A DNA stretch of 38,983 bases from Synergistaceae bacterium (lineage in GTDB: Bacteria; Synergistota; Synergistia; Synergistales; Synergistaceae): positions 1 to 38,983 of the forward strand of contig JAISYM010000004.1 in assembly GCA_031269875.1 (NCBI GenBank), read 5' to 3'. Below are positions 22,423 to 30,576 of the stretch, in pieces. The notes beneath the pieces are model-generated. The model saw nothing but the letters and a program-made list of their open reading frames with translations, did not search any database and was not told the DNA's origin. The position numbers and the translations under genes were made by a program. How positions within the stretch are numbered: the first letter of the stretch is position 1; each line of letters starts with the position of its first letter.

Positions 22423-23721
22423 GTGAAGGTAGAGCAACAGATAGAGTATGAGGCGAAGAGTGACGCCGAAGCGATTCAGGTGGCAAGGGATCGTCTGGGA
22501 AGGGAAGCGGTAATACTGTCTTCCCGGCCCGTGAAGCTCGGCGGTGTTTTGGGCCTCTTTAAGAGAGACGCGCTCTGGGTTACAGCGGGAATTTTAGTTC
22601 CTGATCAGGACGATCTTCTGCGCGAGTCAAAGGAGCGTATGGTAGCTTTTCAACATCTGCTCGACATGCGAAGGGCGGTCGGCGGTCCTGCTTCCGGCAC
22701 GCAGGGCGTTCGGGTTTCGCAGGCGGCCGAGCCGATGGTTACGACGGCGTTTTCCGCGTCGGCTGGCGGGATGGTGCCGTCCACTGTCGCCGTGCAGGCG
22801 TATGAATCAAATTCCACCGAAAGGACGGCGGTTGCCGTAAAGAGCGCCGGCGCCGCCTCACAGTCGAAGGACGTGGATGAGATAAAGAACATCTTAGCGG
22901 GCGTCCTGGAGAGGCTTGGCGGCGGTGAAGATCTTCCGGCGACACAGTCCGTGGACGAGTATTCGCGGATTCTGGTCGAGGCCGGCGTGGACCCGGAAAT
23001 CGCGAACGACACAGCCGATGAGTTCAGGGCGTCAGGGTGTTCGAGGGAGTTTGAGAAGTGGCTGGCGGACAGGATACCTGTAATGGGATTGGACGGCTAT
23101 TCGGCGCTTGGTGGAAAGAGGGTTCTGTTCGCGGGGCCGACAGGTGTCGGCAAGACGACGACCATAGCGAAAATAGCGGCAATTCAGTCCCTATGGGGCA
23201 ACAAAAAAGTGGTTCTGATGACGTCGGACACGTACAGGATCGCTGCCGTAGAGCAGCTTCGCACCTACGCGAAGATTCTGGGCATTCCCATAGAAATCGC
23301 GTCCGACCCCAAAGAAACCCAATCCGCCTTGAAAAAACACAGGGACGCCGACCTCATCCTTCTCGATACGGCGGGCCGCAGTCACTATGACGGCACGAGG
23401 ATCGACGAGCTCCGCGCGCTTTACAACGCCTATATGCCGGACTCGGTACATCTGGTTATGGCCGCTAACATCAACTACAGGGATATGCTTGACGTGATAG
23501 AGCGCATGGGCGTCGTGCCTTTGTCGGCGCTTTTATTTACAAAGCTGGATGAGACCGCGAGTTATGGTACAATTTTTAACGTGCTGCACGATATGGAATT
23601 GCCGGTGTCGTTTTTCACGGTCGGACAAAATGTCCCTAACGATATCGAAATAGCGCAGGGAGATAAATTTGTGGAACTTTTATTTGGCCACGGCCAGTCA
23701 TTAAGAAAGCCTGAAAGATGA
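22423..23721 (+). CDS. flhF: Flagellar biosynthesis GTPase FlhF
   Basis: FlhF is the SRP-family GTPase that sets flagellar position. The product has 432 residues. A basic/variable N-terminal half is followed by an NG domain with P-loop GPTGVGKTTT (from about residue 238), LLDTAGRSHYD (G3) and TKLDETASYG (G4/G5). The GTG start follows the flhA stop with no gap. The end overlaps flhG by 4 bases (ATGA). FlhF and FlhG act as a pair. Confidence 0.96.
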   Translation: MKVEQQIEYEAKSDAEAIQVARDRLGREAVILSSRPVKLGGVLGLFKRDALWVTAGILVPDQDDLLRESKERMVAFQHLLDMRRAVGGPASGTQGVRVSQAAEPMVTTAFSASAGGMVPSTVAVQAYESNSTERTAVAVKSAGAASQSKDVDEIKNILAGVLERLGGGEDLPATQSVDEYSRILVEAGVDPEIANDTADEFRASGCSREFEKWLADRIPVMGLDGYSALGGKRVLFAGPTGVGKTTTIAKIAAIQSLWGNKKVVLMTSDTYRIAAVEQLRTYAKILGIPIEIASDPKETQSALKKHRDADLILLDTAGRSHYDGTRIDELRALYNAYMPDSVHLVMAANINYRDMLDVIERMGVVPLSALLFTKLDETASYGTIFNVLHDMELPVSFFTVGQNVPNDIEIAQGDKFVELLFGHGQSLRKPER

Positions 23722-24650
23722 ACCCGGTTATCATGCCTCCACCCTCTCACGATCAAGCAACGAGGCTGCGGCAGCTAGTGCTCGATAAAAAGGACACTGT
23801 CGCGCGGAGCAAGATAACGGGGATGCGGTCTGTGGCAATTCTGAGCGGCAAGGGCGGAGTCGGCAAGAGTAACCTCGCGGTAAATCTGTCTTTAGCTTTG
23901 GCCGGTCAAGGTTCGCGCGTGACGTTACTCGACGCGGATCTCGGACTCGCCAATATAGACATTCTCTTCGGCGTCATGCCTAAGTTCAACCTCGGGCATG
24001 TTCTGAGGGGAGAAAAAGAGATGGCTGACATCCTTTTCCGGGTCGGCGAGCGTTTGACCATCGTTCCGGGCGGCGCGGGACTCAGAGAGCTTGCTGACAT
24101 AGATGACCAGGGGCAGGCCTGGATGATAGACCGGCTCTCCTTCCTGGAGAACGGAACGGATATTTTGCTATTGGATACGAGCGCCGGACTGCACAGGAAT
24201 GTACTTGCTTTCGCGATGGCGTCCAACCTTTCGATACTCATAACGACTCCAGAGCCGACTGCAATCCGGGATTCGTACAGCGTACTGAAGTCCCTCTGGC
24301 AGTCGACCGGAGGGGATTTGAACGTGGGGCTTGTCGTCAACATGGCGCAGGACAAAAACGAGGCGGAGATGGTGGCCTACAGGATACTGGCGGCGGCCGA
24401 GCAGTTCCTCGGGTTTAAGGCGCAGTATCTCGGCTGTATACTATGGGACGCGGCGATCAGGGATTCCGTGCGGAAGAGACGGCCGCTCCTTCTCGGCGGA
24501 GAAAATACCGTTTCTGTTCCGTGCTTCAAGGACTTGGCCGGCAAAATTTTAGGACCGCAGACGGAAATTGGCGAGATAAAGCAGAATAGAGACGAGGGTT
24601 CTTTTTTGCGGCGCTTACTCAGGCAGATGGCAAGACGGGAGGTTAATTGA
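23718..24650 (+). CDS. flhG: Flagellar number regulator FlhG (MinD-like ATPase)
   Basis: FlhG (YlxH/FleN) is the MinD-type ATPase that limits flagellar number and stimulates FlhF. The product has 310 residues. The N-terminal FlhF-activating motif DQATRLR is at about residues 12-18. The deviant Walker A GKGGVGKS is at about 44-51, followed by LLDADLGLANIDILFG. The basic C-terminal tail (RRLLRQMARR) suits membrane or ribosome contact. It overlaps flhF by 4 bases. Confidence 0.95.
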   Translation: MNPVIMPPPSHDQATRLRQLVLDKKDTVARSKITGMRSVAILSGKGGVGKSNLAVNLSLALAGQGSRVTLLDADLGLANIDILFGVMPKFNLGHVLRGEKEMADILFRVGERLTIVPGGAGLRELADIDDQGQAWMIDRLSFLENGTDILLLDTSAGLHRNVLAFAMASNLSILITTPEPTAIRDSYSVLKSLWQSTGGDLNVGLVVNMAQDKNEAEMVAYRILAAAEQFLGFKAQYLGCILWDAAIRDSVRKRRPLLLGGENTVSVPCFKDLAGKILGPQTEIGEIKQNRDEGSFLRRLLRQMARREVN

Positions 24651-24651
24651 C

Positions 24652-25341
24652 GTGCCCAAAGACGAAATGGACGCCGCCGCACCCGATTACTCTTCTAAAT
24701 TGCAGATTGGCAAGAAGGGCGAAATCGCGGTCAACGCGGGTATCTATAAAGGCTGCTATCCATCTCGGGTAGAGGACGTAAGGCCGGACTCCGTGGCTCT
24801 CGCTTACCCGATCATGAAGGGCGCGCTCCTGCCGGCTTATCGTGAAATGAACTTCACGTTCACCTTGGAAGACGGAGCGGCTCTTTACGCGTTTGACATG
24901 TCCGTCCGCAGGGTGGATACGCAATCAGGCCCCCCTATTTTGTGGGCAAATGTCAATGGCAGCCCAAAGAGAATCCAGCGCAGACAATTCCTCAGGATGT
25001 CATGTTTATGGGACATCAAAGTCTTCCATCTGGAAGGCGAGATGAATAATTCGATGTCGGCGGCCTGGTTTCCGGCAAAGGCAATAGATATCAGCCTTGG
25101 TGGTTATAAGTTCGTGATCGGCAGGAATATCTTGGGCGACACAGCTTTCGAGTTGGGGGATATGATGTTCGTGCGCTTCGAGCTCGCTTCGGCGGAGCAG
25201 ATGCTGACCGGAAGAATTACGAGAATAGTACGCCGGGGAGATATTTTAGAGGTAGGCGTAGGTTTCGACTCCCTCCCTGTAAGTACCGAAAAAAAATTGT
25301 TTGAATATATACGGCAGCAGGAAATAATGTTTCGGGAGTAG
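24652..25341 (+). CDS. PilZ-domain, YcgR-like flagellar brake protein
   Basis: The 229-residue product has an N-terminal YcgR-N-like beta domain and a C-terminal PilZ domain. The c-di-GMP contact motifs are intact: RRQFLR (R111, R115) and DISLGG (D146, S148, G151). It probably binds c-di-GMP and slows or stops the motor, as YcgR/DgrA proteins do (family knowledge; the target here is unknown). The GTG start is one base after the flhG stop with GGGAGG upstream. B. subtilis has no gene here, so this is an insertion between flhG and cheB. Confidence 0.88.
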   Translation: MPKDEMDAAAPDYSSKLQIGKKGEIAVNAGIYKGCYPSRVEDVRPDSVALAYPIMKGALLPAYREMNFTFTLEDGAALYAFDMSVRRVDTQSGPPILWANVNGSPKRIQRRQFLRMSCLWDIKVFHLEGEMNNSMSAAWFPAKAIDISLGGYKFVIGRNILGDTAFELGDMMFVRFELASAEQMLTGRITRIVRRGDILEVGVGFDSLPVSTEKKLFEYIRQQEIMFRE

Positions 25342-25346
25342 CGCAG

Positions 25347-26438
25347 ATGATAAAAGATAGGAAAATACGCGTACTGATTGTCGATGATTCAGCGTTTATG
25401 CGTAAGGTAATCGGAGATATACTGTCGTCAAACCCTGCGATAGAGATCGCGGGCAGGGTTAAAAATGGCGACGAGGCGCTCAAGTGTCTCCGGGAATCCG
25501 CTCCCGACGTTATTACGCTCGACGTCGAAATGCCCGGTAAAAACGGGCTGGAGGTGCTGAGGGAGATAATTTCCATAAAGCCCGTCCCGGTAGTTATGGT
25601 AAGCAGTCTTACAAAAGAGGGCGCCAATATCACGATGCAGGCTCTGGACGCCGGCGCGGTGGATTTTGTGACAAAGCCCTCCGGTACGATTTCGCTGGAC
25701 ATGGAAAAAATCGGTGGTGAGCTTTTACAGAAGGTCTTAGCGGCAAGCCGGGCGTCCGTCCAGAATGCCTTCTCGCGCAGTTTCGGCTCTAAGAGGCTTT
25801 CGGTGCCCCAAAGCCCCGAGCGGAGGAAACCGCTTCCCGTCGTCCCGCGCGGAGCTTCGCAGCGCAAGCCGGAGCTGCTCGTCATAGCGGCGTCGACCGG
25901 CGGACCGAACGCCCTGCAGGAACTCGTGCCGGCCCTTGGCGAAGATTTTCCCTTGCCGGTGCTGATAGTTCAGCACATGCCCCCGGGTTTTACCTCCTCC
26001 TTTGCCCACAGGCTCGACGAGCGAAGCAGGCTCAAGGTGACGGAGGGCAGCGACGGAATGCCCGTGAGAAGGGGCGTCGCGGTGGTAGCGCCGGGCGGGT
26101 ACCACATGTTGGTTGAGAGACACAGCGCGGAATTGGTCTGCCGCCTGTCGGAAACGCCGCCCGTGCGTTCGGTGCGGCCGTCGGCCGACGTTCTCTTCGC
26201 AAGCGTGGCCGACGTTATAGGCGGGCCCGTGGTCGTCGTCGTTCTTACAGGGATGGGCAAGGACGGTCTAGACGGCACGCGTCTCCTTCGGGCTAAAGGT
26301 TCTTACGTGTTTGCCGAGTCGAAGGAGACCTGCGTAATATTCGGAATGCCCGGCGCTGTCGTGGATGCCGGCTTGGCTGACGAGGTTCTGCCGATATACT
26401 CGATAGCCGCCGGAGTGGAGCGTGTTCTTAAAAATTAA
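25347..26438 (+). CDS. cheB: Chemotaxis protein-glutamate methylesterase CheB
   Basis: CheB demethylates and deamidates chemoreceptors. The 363-residue product has a receiver domain with phosphoacceptor D59 (TLDVEMPG) and a linker of about 45 residues. The methylesterase domain has the catalytic triad S183 (AASTGGP), H210 (VQHMPPGFT) and D306 (GMGKDGLDG). The start is 5 bases after the PilZ stop. The matching methyltransferase gene cheR is not in the window. Confidence 0.96.
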   Translation: MIKDRKIRVLIVDDSAFMRKVIGDILSSNPAIEIAGRVKNGDEALKCLRESAPDVITLDVEMPGKNGLEVLREIISIKPVPVVMVSSLTKEGANITMQALDAGAVDFVTKPSGTISLDMEKIGGELLQKVLAASRASVQNAFSRSFGSKRLSVPQSPERRKPLPVVPRGASQRKPELLVIAASTGGPNALQELVPALGEDFPLPVLIVQHMPPGFTSSFAHRLDERSRLKVTEGSDGMPVRRGVAVVAPGGYHMLVERHSAELVCRLSETPPVRSVRPSADVLFASVADVIGGPVVVVVLTGMGKDGLDGTRLLRAKGSYVFAESKETCVIFGMPGAVVDAGLADEVLPIYSIAAGVERVLKN

Positions 26439-26508
26439 CGATTATCATATAGTAATCCTCTTTTTGTTGAACTTATATAGATATGACAGGACAAGGAGGT
26501 AGGAAAAA

Positions 26509-28590
26509 ATGGCTGATCTGGATATGAACCAGTATATGGGGGCGTTTTTGGACGAGGCCGCGGATAACCTCGCTCACTTGAACGAGCTTTTGTTATCGGC
26601 GGAACAGAATCAGAGCGATATGGACATAATCAACGAAATATTCAGGGTGGCGCATACATTCAAGGGCATGTCCGCTACTATGGGTTTTCAGACAATGGCT
26701 ACTCTTACGCATTCGATGGAGGATCTTCTCGGACTCGTCCGGTCCGGGACTCTGCTTTTGACCTCTGACGACGTGGACGTGCTGTTCAAGTGCCTTGACA
26801 CACTGACGGCAATGGTTGAAGCAATCAGGAGCGGCGGCGCGGACATTGATGTTCCGTCCGATGAATTGATTCAGATTCTTCACGCGCGCCGCGATAACCC
26901 CGGCGAGGAACCTGTTTTGGAAAAAACGGCCTCTATGGTCGGGCAGGACGCGCCGCGGGAATCCGGTGACGTGAACGACGATATCGCGAAACTCAGCGAC
27001 CAGGAGCGTGACTGGGTTGCGTCGGCCACCGACGCGGGGATGCAGGTCTATGAACTGAAGATCACGCTCGAGGAGAGTTGTATGCTGCGCGCCGCGCGCG
27101 CCTTTATGGTTGTCACGGTGGTGGGGGATAACGGTGACATCATCAAGTCCGAACCGAGCGTCGAGGATCTCGAAAAGGAGGCGTTCGACAGAACTTTTTC
27201 AATCTACGTCGCCTCCAGCAACCCCATTGAGACTTTTACGAACCAGATATCGAAGATAGGCGAGATCGCAGAGGTCACGGGGACGGAAATCGTCCTTCCC
27301 GACGAGGCTCCAAAGGCGGAATCGCCGGTTGCCGAACACCTGGAACAAGCGAAACTGGAGACTGAGAAATCAGCGCCGGCGCAGGCGGAATCGCCGAAAG
27401 ACGCGTCAAAGCAGGCCGCGGATCACAAACAGCACCAGGTAGGAAGCAGAACTGTGAGAGTCGATATAGGGCGCCTTGACAAACTGATGAACCTCGTCGG
27501 GGAACTCGTAATCGGCCGGGCGAGGATAGAGAGGCTCGTGCAGGAATCCAAGCTCAAGGCCTTTCAGGAGCCTCTCTCGCAATTGGGCAGGATATCCGGC
27601 GATATTCAGGAGCTTGTGACGAAACTGCGCATGGTTCCTGTTTCGATGGTATTCGACAGGCTTCCGAGGCTTGTCAGGGACCTTTCGCGCCAGATGAGCA
27701 AGGACATTCAGCTCGTAGTCGAGGGCGCCGAGACGGAGCTCGACCGCACGGTGATAGATGAGATAGGCGATCCGATGGTTCACATACTCAGGAATTCGCT
27801 TGATCACGGAATAGAACCGCCCGATGAGAGAGAGCGGGCCGGAAAGCCCCGCCAGGGCACTATAACGGTTGCGGCTTATCAGGAGGGCAACGGGGTCATA
27901 ATCGAAGTTCGCGACGACGGCGCTGGAGTCAACACGGAAAAGGTAAAGCAAAAGGCTCTGGATCGCGGACTCATAACCCACGAACAGGCCGCCGTTATGA
28001 CGGAGAACGAGGCCGTTCAGTTAGTTATGCTGCCCGGCTTCAGCACAAACGACAGCATTACCGAAATTTCAGGACGAGGGGTCGGCACCGACGCCGTCAA
28101 GAACAAAGTCGAGTCCCTTGGAGGGCAGTTTATGATGTACTCGAAATTCGGCGGCGGAACGCGGGTCGTGATAAGGCTCCCGCTCACGCTGGCGATAGTG
28201 CTTGCTCTGCTGATAAAGGTGGGGGACGAGACCTACGCTGTTTCGCTGGAAAATGTCGAGGAGACGCTTCTCGTACACAAAAAAGATATTAAATATGTCC
28301 ACGGGACGCCCGTGACGACCGTTCGCGGCGAGATACTCCCCCTGTCGGACCTCTCGGCAATCATCGGAACGCCTGGCGAAAGGCCGGATGTGGACGAAAA
28401 TCCCGTCGTGGTGGTGCGGGTAGGACGCGACCGGTCGAGGGTCGGTTTTTTGGTGGACGCGTTCGTAGGACAGCAGGAAATAGTCATTAAGCCTCTTGGC
28501 AAGCTCCTTCTCAAGGTAAAGGGCATTGCCGGGGCGACCATACTTGGGGACGGTAATGTCGCGTTGATTTTAGACGCCGCGTCGCTGTAG
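26509..28590 (+). CDS. cheA: Chemotaxis histidine kinase CheA
   Basis: CheA is the receptor-coupled kinase that phosphorylates CheY and CheB. The 693-residue product has these domains in order: HPt with H49 (VAHTFKGMSATMG); a CheY/CheB-docking P2-like region (about 170-260); and a Gln/Lys-rich linker. A P3 dimerisation region (RLDKLMNLVGELVIGRARIE) follows, then the HATPase with N-box H425-H433 (HILRNSLDHGIE), G1 (VRDDGAGV) and G2 (GRGVGTD). A CheW-like C-terminus completes it. An AAGGAGG ribosome-binding site precedes ATG 26509. The 70-base upstream gap contains a weak promoter-like TTCTTA-N17-TATAGT. Confidence 0.97.
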   Translation: MADLDMNQYMGAFLDEAADNLAHLNELLLSAEQNQSDMDIINEIFRVAHTFKGMSATMGFQTMATLTHSMEDLLGLVRSGTLLLTSDDVDVLFKCLDTLTAMVEAIRSGGADIDVPSDELIQILHARRDNPGEEPVLEKTASMVGQDAPRESGDVNDDIAKLSDQERDWVASATDAGMQVYELKITLEESCMLRAARAFMVVTVVGDNGDIIKSEPSVEDLEKEAFDRTFSIYVASSNPIETFTNQISKIGEIAEVTGTEIVLPDEAPKAESPVAEHLEQAKLETEKSAPAQAESPKDASKQAADHKQHQVGSRTVRVDIGRLDKLMNLVGELVIGRARIERLVQESKLKAFQEPLSQLGRISGDIQELVTKLRMVPVSMVFDRLPRLVRDLSRQMSKDIQLVVEGAETELDRTVIDEIGDPMVHILRNSLDHGIEPPDERERAGKPRQGTITVAAYQEGNGVIIEVRDDGAGVNTEKVKQKALDRGLITHEQAAVMTENEAVQLVMLPGFSTNDSITEISGRGVGTDAVKNKVESLGGQFMMYSKFGGGTRVVIRLPLTLAIVLALLIKVGDETYAVSLENVEETLLVHKKDIKYVHGTPVTTVRGEILPLSDLSAIIGTPGERPDVDENPVVVVRVGRDRSRVGFLVDAFVGQQEIVIKPLGKLLLKVKGIAGATILGDGNVALILDAASL

Positions 28591-28633
28591 AATCATGTTT
28601 TCTAAATAAAAATACGAAAGGCTGTTGGATGCC

Positions 28634-29260
28634 ATGGATACTTCTTATGGGTTTACGAGTATTCACATGGACGCCATACGGGAGGTCGGAAATATCGGAA
28701 CCGGCAACGCCGCGACCGCTCTTTCCCGCCTTTTGGGGCGTATAGTGGATATGGATGTTCCTGTGGCTGAGCTTGTTCCGATCTATGAGGTAGCGGCGCA
28801 TTACGGATCTCCTGAGACTCCGGTGTGCGCGGTGCTGGTTCGCACAGAGGGAAACTTTTCCTGCAGCCTGATCTTTATGATAGAGGAGCATAAGGCCGAC
28901 ACGCTTGCCGACCTTATCATCCCTATGGACTTGTCGGGAATGGATGAGGAGACGCAGCTGCAAATACGAGACAGCGCCCTCTCGGAACAGGGAAATATTA
29001 TATTGAGCGCTTTTTTGAACGCCCTCTCTATGATAACCGGCTGGGTGCTTCCAACGACGACGCCCGCTGTGGCAAGGGATATGCTCGGTTCGATTATGGA
29101 TTTGGTGGCGTCGATGTTCGGCGTTATCGGTGACTCGGCGCTGCTTGTGAGGACAAACCTCCACGTGAAGGATTTGGACCAGGAGCTTGGCGGCACAGTC
29201 ATCATGGTGCCTGATCCGGGGTCGCTCGAGACGCTGCTCTCGAAATTGGGGGTGCTTTAG
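28634..29260 (+). CDS. cheC: CheY-P phosphatase CheC
   Basis: CheC dephosphorylates CheY-P and is stimulated by CheD. The 208-residue product has both catalytic D/S-xxx-E-xx-N sites. The first is D13-E17-N20 (DAIREVGN) and the second is S114-E118-N121 (SALSEQGN). This contrasts with the degenerate FliY in the same cluster. ATG 28634 is used here. An in-frame TTG at 28625 is three codons upstream and only 3 bases after AAAGG, so the exact start is uncertain. The gene follows cheA directly; no cheW lies between them. Confidence 0.93.
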   Translation: MDTSYGFTSIHMDAIREVGNIGTGNAATALSRLLGRIVDMDVPVAELVPIYEVAAHYGSPETPVCAVLVRTEGNFSCSLIFMIEEHKADTLADLIIPMDLSGMDEETQLQIRDSALSEQGNIILSAFLNALSMITGWVLPTTTPAVARDMLGSIMDLVASMFGVIGDSALLVRTNLHVKDLDQELGGTVIMVPDPGSLETLLSKLGVL

Positions 29261-29262
29261 TC

Positions 29263-29751
29263 TTGATTCAACCAATTCACGTAGGAATGGCCGATCTAGT
29301 GGTTTCAAAGCACCCCGCGCATCTTGTTACGTTAGGGCTGGGTTCCTGCATCGGTCTTGTGGTTTACGATCAACTCTCCAAAACGGTCGGGATGGTGCAT
29401 ATCATGCTGCCAGACAGCAGAGAGGCGAAGAATATCCCAAAGCCGGGAAAGTTTGCCGATACGGCAGTTCCCCTTCTTCTGGACGAACTGATCAAGCTCG
29501 GGGTGAACAGGTCGCAATTGAGAGCGAAGATGGCGGGAGGGGCGCAGATGTTTTCGATGCCCGGAAAGGACAGCGCGATTTTCGCGGTAGGGGCGCGCAA
29601 CATCGAGGCCACGCTCAAGATGCTTGCGGCGGAGAACCTGCGCCTTGTGGCCCAGGACACCGGAGGCAGCAAGGGGCGCAGCGTGGAGTTCGACACTGAG
29701 ACTATGAAGTTCATGGTGAAGACATTGGGTTCCGGCACAAAAGAGCTCTAA
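29263..29751 (+). CDS. cheD: Chemoreceptor glutamine deamidase CheD
   Basis: CheD deamidates receptor glutamines and binds CheC. The 162-residue product has the catalytic Cys C29 in GLGSCIGLVVYD and His H46 in MVHIMLPDS. A conserved MAGGAQMF and the GGSKGRSVEFDTETM tail are also present. The TTG start at 29263 lies two bases after the cheC stop with GGGGGTG upstream. An in-frame ATG at 29287 (VG-MADLVV) would cut conserved residues, so TTG is preferred. Confidence 0.94.
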   Translation: MIQPIHVGMADLVVSKHPAHLVTLGLGSCIGLVVYDQLSKTVGMVHIMLPDSREAKNIPKPGKFADTAVPLLLDELIKLGVNRSQLRAKMAGGAQMFSMPGKDSAIFAVGARNIEATLKMLAAENLRLVAQDTGGSKGRSVEFDTETMKFMVKTLGSGTKEL

Positions 29752-29783
29752 CCGGAAGGTTTTTTGAGCGAGGCTTTTCTCGA

Positions 29784-30548
29784 ATGGGGGGTAGGTTGGT
29801 GGAGCTGGAGAATGACAAATTGTGGGAAGCATATATACGCTCTCCGGAACCACGTCTAAAAGATGAAATAGTAAAACGTTTCCTCCCTCTCGTGCGCTAT
29901 GTCGCATCCAGAATGTCGGTCAAGTTCCCTTCCGGCCTTGATTTCGAGGACATCCTGAGTTTTGGGGTGTTAGGACTGTTGGATGCGGTCGAACGCTTCG
30001 AACCGGATCGCGGTTTTTGCTTTCAGACATTCGCGGTTCCGAGGATAAGGGGTGCGATACTCGACGAGTTGCGCCGCTTCGACTGGATTTCCAGAAGCGG
30101 CAGGGAGAAGCTGCAGAAATTCGAGCGTACGCTTGAAAATGTCACGAAAACACACGGTAACGCCGACGACGCGTCGCTTATGAAGGCTATGGATATGGAC
30201 GAAAAGTCATATAAGGACCTGCTCGAGATAGCGAGCCGCTCCTACATCGTATCTCTCGACGACGTTCTGGCGCTCGGCGACGGTGACGTGCAGCGCGAGG
30301 ATACGTTAGAGGACGAGAGACCCAGCGCTCTCGATCTTATTGAGCAGGCGGAGGAGGTCGAACAGGTCACGGAGGCGCTGAAGCGTCTTCCCGAGAGAGA
30401 GCGCCTTTTGTTGTCGCTTTATTACTACGACGGATTGACACTGAAAGAGATAGGTCAGGTTTTGGGCGTGACGGAGTCACGCGTGTCCCAATTGCACGGC
30501 AGGGCTCTTTCGCTCCTGAGGGCGGAGCTGAAGGTCGTGTTTTCCTAA
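29784..30548 (+). CDS. fliA: Flagellar sigma factor FliA/SigD
   Basis: FliA is sigma-28, which directs RNA polymerase to late flagellar and chemotaxis genes. The 254-residue product has region 2 (KRFLPLVRYVASRM, then DILSFGVLGLLDAVERFEP and FQTFAVPRIRGAILDELR). Region 3 follows, then region 4 (LPERERLLLSLYYYDGLTLKEIGQ, around residues 201-224, and VTESRVSQLHGRAL). It sits at the end of the fla/che operon, as sigD does in B. subtilis. ATG 29784 has GCGAGG 12 bases upstream. An alternative GTG at 29799 has the G-run 7 bases before it. Confidence 0.96.
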   Translation: MGGRLVELENDKLWEAYIRSPEPRLKDEIVKRFLPLVRYVASRMSVKFPSGLDFEDILSFGVLGLLDAVERFEPDRGFCFQTFAVPRIRGAILDELRRFDWISRSGREKLQKFERTLENVTKTHGNADDASLMKAMDMDEKSYKDLLEIASRSYIVSLDDVLALGDGDVQREDTLEDERPSALDLIEQAEEVEQVTEALKRLPERERLLLSLYYYDGLTLKEIGQVLGVTESRVSQLHGRALSLLRAELKVVFS

Positions 30549-30576
30549 ATCGAAATTTAAAGAGGGGGGACTCGTC

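Noticed and set aside
26430-26508. Promoter before cheA (TTCTTA-N17-TATAGT)
   Set aside because: The -35 matches at only half of its positions in AT-rich DNA. It is mentioned under cheA but not called as a feature.
29750-29768. AACC-GGAA-GGTT followed by a T-run after cheD, as a terminator
   Set aside because: The stem is only four pairs and lies between cheD and fliA, which are expected to be co-transcribed. It is too weak to call.
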